Origin: JASFTV01 sp050050615
GTDB lineage: Bacteria > Desulfobacterota > DSM-4660 > Desulfatiglandales > HGW-15
DNA length: 5,660 nt
Direction of reading: 5' to 3'
NCBI GenBank assembly: GCA_050050615.1
Contig: JASFTV010000247.1
Coordinates: 1-5,660, forward strand
Under the pieces are notes generated by a model that was not told the origin of the DNA, did not search any database, and was given only the letters and a program-made list of their open reading frames with translations. Shown one piece after another: positions 1 through 4,806 of this stretch; the stretch's first letter is position 1; each line of letters begins with the position of its first letter. Position numbers and translations under genes: made by a program.

Positions 1-140
1 CCTGGCGCGATAGCACGAGCCCGTCAATTGTCTCTCTGCTATGAGGCAATTTGACCAGGCAAAATATCTCGGTTAGTGCCAGGTCTGGGCCAGGGTTTTC
101 TACGGTGCGGGGATGGGCTCTCTCCTCAAGGCAATATCTC

Positions 141-169
141 AAAAAAGATCCCACTGGGCCTTGCAGTGG
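141..169 (-). terminator. Likely Rho-independent terminator after the cytochrome gene
   Basis: Read on the minus strand, CCACTG pairs with CAGTGG around a 7-nt loop. The hairpin is followed by GATC and then six T (the A run at 141-146 on plus). It starts about 38 nt past the cytochrome stop codon at 207-209, the expected place for the end of this transcript. The stem is only 6 bp and the T run is offset by 4 nt, so it may be inefficient. Confidence 0.55.
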
Positions 170-206
170 CCGACCATACGGGAAACTGAACCCCGTGCTC
201 CCCACC

Positions 207-2114
207 TCAACCCCTTGTTTTATGGTCTTGTTCCATTGCCGCATTCATAGCCAGAACCAACGGCGCCATGATCATGTGAACCAACCGGCTGAAAGGCATA
301 TAGGCGAAGAAAGCGCCGGTCAGAATGGCATGGCCGTACCAGACATAGCCGTAAGCCCGGGTCAGAGTAAAAGAGTCTGCAAATAACTGACTGATACCAT
401 ATCCCAGAAATGCGTAGGCCGCACCCTCGGGATGTCCAGTCATGGCAATGCGCATACCCTCCACGACAAAACCGATAACGACAATGCCGGCAATCAGGGT
501 CAAGGCTATGCGGTCCTGTTTGGGCAGTCCTGGCGCCCGTTCGGATCGCCTCATCATGCCGCCACGAACAAAAGCGAATACAAGTCCCAAAATAATCATG
601 ATCCCTGTCAGATCAAATATGAGACCGGTGGTTGGATGGTTCTTGTCCAGCATGGCCCAGATCGAGGTCCATTCCGGCTTCCAGAGGGACCCCAACAAAG
701 CGATGAGACCCCAGAGAAACCGAAAGACAAAGGGAAAAAATATCAGGCTGTGAATGGCCCAGCGCTTCACCGATTGTCGGTAGAGCCTCCGCTGTAGGAG
801 AACGTCTAGGAACAACGCCTTGATGATCAAAAGCACTCTGGAGGAGAACACGTTCCGGACCACCTCTCCTATGATCTTCATAACTTTGTTAAGCGCTCCC
901 CTCTCCTGTTCACCGGCCACAGATCCGGAAAAAGTATAGGAAAAGATCATCACCATTCCAACTGCGAAAAAGATCAGCGCCAGGATCGTCGTGGTATCCC
1001 CAATGGAAAAGGTGGCTGCGTGACAGGGCATACACAGAATACTCTTTGCAGGCAAAATCATGGAGGCGGCACCGACCTGGTTCCCACTGGCGTGACATCT
1101 CTGGCACCTGCTTTCATCATAGGCCGTAATCATCTCATGGATGCTGGAAGTCTCTCCTTTCCCGGCTCCTCTCTCCCAGATGACATGCTTCGACACAGAA
1201 TCTCTGACCGGCTCGATCCCCTGGAGGTGGCAGCCCCCGCAGGAGACCAAGACGTGGGCGTCGTGCGCAACCTTTTCATCATGGGGAAGATGGCATTGCG
1301 TGCAGTCTCCCGGTTCTTGTTTTCCATGATTGAAGCTGGTTGCCTCAGGATGACAGACGGTGCAGGCTGTACCGGCGTGTTGTGATGACTCATATACGTC
1401 CCGATCGATCAAGGGGACCTTTTCAGCCGTTAGTTTCTGGGCCTCAGTTCCCTGATCTCCGTGGCAATGGAAACAAATCCCTGGGATCTTCTCTTCCGCC
1501 TCCGCATCATCCGGATCCAGCAAACGGTGGCAGGTCATACACGCCTCATCCTCAGGGGAAAAAGGGGGCAACTCGGGTTGCTCCTCGTGGCAGGCGGCGC
1601 ACTGCTCATGCCGGGGTGTGGAAGGATCGAAACGGCCTTCTTCTTCCCGAATCGGCGGTTGCTCATGGGGATCGTGGCAGTTTAGGCAGATGTGGTATTT
1701 TTCGGGCTCCTTGATCTGCTTTGCACCATGAAAACCCGCACCCAGCCTGTCCAAGATATTGTCGTGACAGGCCACGCATTGATCTACATTGAAAAAATCT
1801 TCTCTTTTTTTGCTGATATGCTCTGGATTGGGATGCAGATCTCGCTCCTGGATCTCTTCATGGCAGTCCTCGCAGGCGGTCTGCCCGTGGACGGAGGCAT
1901 GGTATTTTTTGGGATCTATCAACCAGGACGCAGAAGCCTGAGAATAGATGACCAAGATAACGAAAAAGGCTATGAAAAGATTGATGAAAACTCTTTGACC
2001 AGGAGTCAAAACGTCTCCTGAAATCGCTCTGAACGGCAGAATTCGAAGCCGGGTTTGAGATTTCCTGATTCTTCTTTTGATCTTGGTCACCGCCAAACCC
2101 CCATCTATTTGCAT
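207..2114 (-). CDS. Membrane-bound 11-heme c-type cytochrome fused to a NarI-like b-type membrane domain
   Basis: This is probably an inner-membrane quinone:cytochrome c electron-transfer protein. Numbering from the upstream ATG at 2153, a basic N-terminus leads into a hydrophobic segment at about 54-72 ending in ASASW, either a signal anchor or a cleavable signal. Residues 94-378 carry eleven CxxCH motifs (first cysteines 94, 126, 156, 185, 205, 227, 264, 284, 305, 350, 374). Five more membrane segments follow, at about 387-408, 466-489, 507-529, 548-570 and 603-628. The last has H608 and H626, 18 residues apart, followed by PFSRLVH, which matches the diheme helix of nitrate reductase gamma subunit NarI. 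Basic loops (409-465, 530-547) place the c hemes in the periplasm. I prefer the ATG at 2114 (residue 14), because AGAGGA lies 7 nt upstream of it; ATG 2153 has a weak site, and GTG 2090 is also possible. It is the last gene before a terminator. The family is clear; the partners are unknown. Confidence 0.9.
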   Translation of the reverse strand: MQIDGGLAVTKIKRRIRKSQTRLRILPFRAISGDVLTPGQRVFINLFIAFFVILVIYSQASASWLIDPKKYHASVHGQTACEDCHEEIQERDLHPNPEHISKKREDFFNVDQCVACHDNILDRLGAGFHGAKQIKEPEKYHICLNCHDPHEQPPIREEEGRFDPSTPRHEQCAACHEEQPELPPFSPEDEACMTCHRLLDPDDAEAEEKIPGICFHCHGDQGTEAQKLTAEKVPLIDRDVYESSQHAGTACTVCHPEATSFNHGKQEPGDCTQCHLPHDEKVAHDAHVLVSCGGCHLQGIEPVRDSVSKHVIWERGAGKGETSSIHEMITAYDESRCQRCHASGNQVGAASMILPAKSILCMPCHAATFSIGDTTTILALIFFAVGMVMIFSYTFSGSVAGEQERGALNKVMKIIGEVVRNVFSSRVLLIIKALFLDVLLQRRLYRQSVKRWAIHSLIFFPFVFRFLWGLIALLGSLWKPEWTSIWAMLDKNHPTTGLIFDLTGIMIILGLVFAFVRGGMMRRSERAPGLPKQDRIALTLIAGIVVIGFVVEGMRIAMTGHPEGAAYAFLGYGISQLFADSFTLTRAYGYVWYGHAILTGAFFAYMPFSRLVHMIMAPLVLAMNAAMEQDHKTRG

Positions 2115-2115
2115 T

Positions 2116-2135
2116 CGGCAATCCTCTGGTTGCCG
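2116..2135 (-). promoter_or_regulatory. Hairpin holding the ribosome-binding site of the cytochrome gene in its loop
   Basis: The arms at 2116-2121 (cggcaa) and 2130-2135 (ttgccg) are perfect 6-bp complements around an 8-nt loop. On the minus strand the loop reads CCAGAGGA, which contains the best Shine-Dalgarno candidate (AGAGGA) for the ATG at 2112-2114. The hairpin ends one base before that ATG. If translation starts there, folding could control access to the start. If ATG 2153 is the real start, the structure lies inside the coding region. Confidence 0.35.
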
Positions 2136-2238
2136 GATTGAGACGCCAAACATTTTCTACCGTTTAGATTCTCACTCGCGGATAGGGAAAACAGAAAGGA
2201 TGGCCCGGAACAAGTATGACGTCAAGGCAAAGGGACAC

Positions 2239-3495
2239 CTATCTGACCAATCCGACCACATAGGGCCCGTCCGGAACCACAGCAGCATCTGGGTTGCTTT
2301 CGAGCAGTTTGTCGACGGTTTCCTGTACATCCTCGATCTTAATGGCCCCCATCTTCTGGAGATCTTCATGAGAAAGGCCCGGTGAATAGATACAAACCCG
2401 ACCTGCATGGTCAAGGGCCTGATAAATATTCTGCGCGCACCATTGATCGATGACAAAATCCTTGGGATCGCAGTATCCCTCAAAAAACTCCTGAGCACTG
2501 CATACCGAGCGCATGATACCGCAGAACTCCAGACTTCCAAGGCCCTCCCGACACTCGCAGGCGACCACGATCGTTCCCCCTTTTTTCAGGATATCCCTGG
2601 CGCAGATGAGGGCCTTACTGATCTGGTAAAAGGTGGCATCCAGAGGATATCCTCCACCAGAGGTGATGACCAGGTCAACCCGTTCATCAAGTTGTACGGT
2701 AGAGTGTTTGTAGACCATGTCACATCCGGCCACGTGGGCATGGTTGTAATGTCCGGCAAAGACACCGGCGATTTCTCTTTCCTTGGTGATCACCGTATTG
2801 AGGATAAAATCGACTCCAGCCAGTTCGGTGACGCGGACGCCATACTCGTGAAAAGGATTCCCTTCCAGGAGGCAATTGGTGACTTTGGGATGATCGATCA
2901 TCCCGTAGGAGTGCATGAATTTCATGGTCTCGAAGCTGGAGATCCCCGGGAGGATCGCCTTTCGACCCCCGGAGTAGCCCGCGTAAAAGTGAGGCTCAAT
3001 CAGGCCCGTCAAGATCTTCAGATTCGCATCGAGATAGTGATTATTGATCTCGATAGGGGCGCCGTCTATCTCGTCAATCTTCGTGTATGCTTCCGGTTCT
3101 CGGCAATAGTGGTTCACAATGTTGTATTTGTCCATGATCTCCCGGCCTACCATGTATTCCAGTTCCTTCCCCTCGTTCGGCCGATGCATGCCTGTGGCGA
3201 TCAGGATGGTAATATCCTCCTTGCCGATTCCGCTCTCTTCGAGGCACTTTAGAAGTGGCGGCAGAATCACCTTGTTTGGGACAGGACGGGTAATATCGGA
3301 TATGACCACGCAAGCATTTTTCTTCCCCAGGGCAAGTTCCTTGAGCGGGGGGCTTTCAATCGGATGAGCAAGGGCCTCCTGGACCGCATCCGTGGGGTCA
3401 GAAAGGGGCTCTAATGGTATCATTTCCAGGACCCTTACAGAAGCGGGGAGTTCCAAATCCACTGTCTTTTCGCCGCATAAGAGACTGACTTTCAC
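2239..3495 (-). CDS. larA: LarA-family nickel-dependent 2-hydroxyacid racemase/epimerase homologue (DUF2088)
   Basis: LarA enzymes racemise lactate or other 2-hydroxy acids by hydride transfer using a tethered nickel-pincer nucleotide. At 418 residues this protein is close to Lactobacillus LarA (about 424). All hallmarks are present: D67 and R70 (in SDITRP), H104 (in TGMHRP), H169 and K179 (in EPHFYAGYSGGRK), H195, and Y290/Q291/K294. These line up with Asp72, Arg75, His108, His174, Lys184, His200, Tyr294, Gln295 and Lys298 of the Lactobacillus enzyme. K179 should tether the cofactor; H169 and H195 should bind nickel or act as acid/base. The start is GTG (3495-3493), with a strong GGAGAGGAG site ending 6 nt upstream. 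No signal peptide is seen, so the protein is cytoplasmic. It lies upstream of the cytochrome gene on the same strand. No larB, larC or larE occurs in the window. The family is certain. The substrate is not, because relatives act on malate, hydroxyglutarate, phenyllactate and others. Confidence 0.9.
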   Translation of the reverse strand: MKVSLLCGEKTVDLELPASVRVLEMIPLEPLSDPTDAVQEALAHPIESPPLKELALGKKNACVVISDITRPVPNKVILPPLLKCLEESGIGKEDITILIATGMHRPNEGKELEYMVGREIMDKYNIVNHYCREPEAYTKIDEIDGAPIEINNHYLDANLKILTGLIEPHFYAGYSGGRKAILPGISSFETMKFMHSYGMIDHPKVTNCLLEGNPFHEYGVRVTELAGVDFILNTVITKEREIAGVFAGHYNHAHVAGCDMVYKHSTVQLDERVDLVITSGGGYPLDATFYQISKALICARDILKKGGTIVVACECREGLGSLEFCGIMRSVCSAQEFFEGYCDPKDFVIDQWCAQNIYQALDHAGRVCIYSPGLSHEDLQKMGAIKIEDVQETVDKLLESNPDAAVVPDGPYVVGLVR

Positions 3496-3586
3496 AACCC
3501 GCTCCTCTCCTTAAAGGTCCACATACCCGTTGACCGCCCAAAAACAAAAAACCCGGGGACGAGTTAGGGCGCAGTCATCAGGCTCG

Positions 3587-3603
3587 TGTCAAAATATCTT
3601 GAC
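3587..3603 (-). promoter_or_regulatory. Near-perfect 16-bp dyad over a consensus -35 (TTGACA), possible larA operator/promoter
   Basis: Positions 3588-3603 read GTCAA-AATATC-TTGAC, with 5-bp perfect arms and an ATAT core, broken only by one mismatched pair. On the minus strand the right half forms a consensus -35 hexamer TTGACA (3592-3587). No good -10 lies 16-19 nt downstream. If this is a promoter it would need an activator; otherwise the element is a regulator site in the larA leader, about 90 nt upstream of the GTG start. Confidence 0.35.
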
Positions 3604-3647
3604 CCACACCGCTCAGCTCTTCGCGGAAAAAGGGCTGCCGGCTGAAA

Positions 3648-3713
3648 AGGCCTTGGAGACCGCGATTCCCAATTTCTTTTCTATGGGACGCACAATCCAG
3701 AAAACCAAGGCCT
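3648..3713. repeat. 9-bp inverted repeat in the spacer between larA and the small membrane-protein gene
   Basis: AGGCCTTGG at 3648-3656 is the exact reverse complement of CCAAGGCCT at 3705-3713, 48 nt apart. On the minus strand the second arm is followed by TTTC. It lies in the 246-nt spacer 3496-3741, where I find no convincing gene. The loop is long for a terminator, so a structured RNA leader or trailer, or chance, are all possible. Confidence 0.35.
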
Positions 3714-3722
3714 CCGATTGTG

Positions 3723-3740
3723 ACGATGCAGATTCATCGT
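3723..3740 (-). other. Perfect 6-bp hairpin immediately after the small membrane-protein gene
   Basis: ACGATG (3723-3728) and CATCGT (3735-3740) pair around a 6-nt loop, starting one base after the TGA stop at 3742-3744. No T run follows on the minus strand, so this is not a standard intrinsic terminator. It could protect the 3' end of the message. Confidence 0.35.
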
Positions 3741-3741
3741 T

Positions 3742-4056
3742 TCATTTCAAAACACGGGAGCCAATATCTTTGTTCTTTAGATAGTACCTATCGCCATCAG
3801 CGACGCCGACAACACCGCTTGAGACCAGGTATTGAAGCGCCTTAGGTCTGAAATCCCTGGTCCCGAATCGAAAAAGACCCACCTTGGCATAGGAAAGTTC
3901 AACGGCTGAAGAGGCATCGAAGGCGCTCTGCCGTTCAAGATCTCGAATAATGGTCACAAAGGCCCGCTGAATTCTCCAGGCATTCACCTTTCTGGTCAGC
4001 ATGTAAACGGCTATAAGCGCACAAACGCCTATGATAATTTGGCTGGTCTCTGACAT
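3742..4056 (-). CDS. Small membrane-anchored protein of unknown function with a possible winged-helix-like C-terminus
   Basis: I do not recognise this 104-residue protein as a named family. Residues 6-20 (IIIGVCALIAVYMLT region) form one short hydrophobic segment. The basic stretch after it (TRKVNAWRIQR) suggests that the soluble remainder faces the cytoplasm. Residues about 33-58 look helical. Residues about 66-94 (RDFRPKALQYLVSSGVV, then DGDRYYLK) resemble the helix-then-hairpin end of a small winged-helix domain: basic helix, hydrophobic helix, then a beta turn around GDR. This fold guess is weak. The start is ATG at 4056, with only a poor AAGAC-type ribosome site; the next ATG (residue 19) would remove the membrane segment. 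A TATAAT promoter lies just upstream. It shares strand with larA but is separated by 246 nt, so co-transcription is doubtful. Normal codon composition and an own promoter support a real gene. Confidence 0.75.
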   Translation of the reverse strand: MSETSQIIIGVCALIAVYMLTRKVNAWRIQRAFVTIIRDLERQSAFDASSAVELSYAKVGLFRFGTRDFRPKALQYLVSSGVVGVADGDRYYLKNKDIGSRVLK

Positions 4057-4083
4057 TTTGTCTTGCTACCGTACCCGTTGATC

Positions 4084-4119
4084 ATTATATTCCTAAATAA
4101 TTGCGTGGAACCGGGTTCC
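4084..4119 (-). promoter_or_regulatory. Promoter for the small membrane-protein gene: TATAAT with a perfect dyad over its -35 region
   Basis: On the minus strand TATAAT (4089-4084) is a perfect -10 box, placing transcription start near 4077, about 20 nt before the ATG at 4056. The -35 region, 16-17 nt upstream, matches consensus poorly (GTTCCA or GGTTCC). It lies inside the perfect inverted repeat GGAACC-g-GGTTCC at 4107-4119. A poor -35 overlapped by a dyad centred near -35 fits either activation or repression by a dimeric regulator. Confidence 0.5.
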
Positions 4120-4177
4120 TCTTGCACGAAACCGTGGCGTGTGGCGGAGACAGCCTAGCAAAATCTTCCAATATATC

Positions 4178-4191
4178 CAAGAACATTCTTG
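4178..4191 (+). promoter_or_regulatory. Operator-like dyad upstream of the universal stress protein gene
   Basis: CAAGAA (4178-4183) and TTCTTG (4186-4191) are perfect 6-bp inverted arms two bases apart, about 95 nt before the start of the stress-protein gene. In the same region gaaaccgt (4129-4136) recurs inverted as acggtttc (4199-4206). I see no confident sigma-70 or sigma-54 promoter for the plus-strand gene, so its transcription start is unresolved. Confidence 0.3.
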
Positions 4192-4274
4192 TCCTAGAAC
4201 GGTTTCCTAGTTTTCCTGGGGCATGGGTTGATTCAAAAGGATTACAAAGGTCGATCATCTTCCCAACTGAATAT

Positions 4275-4280
4275 GGAGGT
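4275..4280 (+). promoter_or_regulatory. Ribosome-binding site that decides the universal stress protein start
   Basis: GGAGGT lies 6 nt before the ATG at 4287-4289, a near-ideal Shine-Dalgarno site. It fixes the start there and argues against the open frame running back to a TTG at 4101. Confidence 0.85.
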
Positions 4281-4286
4281 GGCAAC

Positions 4287-4790
4287 ATGATCATTCCTGA
4301 AATCAAGAAAATTCTGTACGCTACGGATCTTTCAGAGAACGCCCGTTACGCATTTAGCTATGCGATGAGCATTGCCAATCGCTATGGAGCGGGGATTACA
4401 ATTCTTCACGTGCTGGAGGACATATCGCCTTTCAGAGATAGTCTGGTGATTAATATCCTCGGAGATGAAAAGTGGAATGAACTGAGGAAACATAACGAGC
4501 AGCATGTGATCGACACCCTTAAGAGCCGTCTCGAACAGTTCTGTAAGGACGTGGCAGCCGAATTGCCTGCCTGCCCCTTCATAACCGATGAGATCGTCGT
4601 AAAAACGGGTAATCCACCTGAGGAGATTCTAAACCAGCTTGAGAAAACGAATTGTGATTTGATCGTGATGGGCGCCCATGGGCACGGCGTTCTAAGAGAT
4701 GCTGCGGTGGGCAGCGTTTCAAGGCGGGTCCTCAGGAGAAGCAAGAAGCCTGTTTTCGTGGTACGCCTGCCTGAAGAAGAGAAAAGTTAA
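4287..4790 (+). CDS. Universal stress protein (UspA family), single domain, ATP-binding type
   Basis: This is a 167-residue cytoplasmic protein with one Usp domain, the usual length for the single-domain form. The N-terminus (IKKILYATDLSE, with D14 at the nucleotide pocket) is the first strand and loop of the Usp Rossmann-like fold. The C-terminal part carries DLIVMGAHG and then the phosphate-binding pattern G-x2-G-x9-G-S (G129, G132, G142, S143). That pattern is complete, so ATP binding is expected, as in MJ0577-type rather than E. coli UspA-type proteins. Such proteins usually respond to starvation, energy or redox stress; the specific role here is unknown. The start is set by GGAGGT at 4275-4280. 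The gene is divergent from the small membrane-protein gene and converges on the acyl-CoA synthetase gene, overlapping it by 4 nt at the stop codons. Confidence 0.93.
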   Translation: MIIPEIKKILYATDLSENARYAFSYAMSIANRYGAGITILHVLEDISPFRDSLVINILGDEKWNELRKHNEQHVIDTLKSRLEQFCKDVAAELPACPFITDEIVVKTGNPPEEILNQLEKTNCDLIVMGAHGHGVLRDAAVGSVSRRVLRRSKKPVFVVRLPEEEKS

Positions 4791-4806
4791 ACCAATCCTT
4801 TTCTCT
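4778..4806. terminator. Symmetrical hairpin spanning both convergent stop codons, possible bidirectional terminator
   Basis: AGAGAAAAG (4778-4786) pairs perfectly with CTTTTCTCT (4798-4806). The 11-nt loop contains TTAA (4787-4790), which supplies the TAA stop for the genes on both strands. In either direction the 3' arm is a pyrimidine-rich run. The stem is AT-rich and there is no pure T tract, so termination strength is uncertain. Confidence 0.4.

Noticed and set aside
1..154. Minus-strand frame open from GTG 154 to the left edge, and a short plus-strand frame ending at TGA 52-54
   Set aside because: The first would start inside the predicted terminator without a good ribosome site, and its residues match no family I know; the second is only 17 codons. 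Either could be the edge of a gene outside the window, but this cannot be supported.
432..1714. Several plus-strand open frames opposite the cytochrome gene
   Set aside because: They overlap one another and are antisense to a clearly coding region with eleven CxxCH motifs and membrane helices.
2197..2225. Possible separate promoter for the cytochrome gene (TTGACG with a weak CATCCT -10, plus palindrome TGACGTCA at 2217-2224)
   Set aside because: The -10 matches only 3 of 6 bases, and TGACGTCA alone is too short to call an operator.
2407..3252. Long open frame on plus opposite larA (281 codons)
   Set aside because: It lies wholly antisense to a gene with a complete LarA active site and encodes no recognisable domain; it is a shadow of larA codon usage.
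3530..3784. 84-codon plus-strand frame in the spacer (TTG start), and a short minus-strand frame through 3710-3615 without an ATG
   Set aside because: Neither has a good start with a ribosome site or a recognisable family. The plus frame also runs into the 3' end of the small membrane-protein gene. A decayed gene cannot be excluded.
4101..4286. In-frame extension of the stress-protein gene back to TTG 4101
   Set aside because: The extension has no Usp similarity and no ribosome site, while GGAGGT precedes the ATG at 4287. The conserved first Usp strand begins right there.
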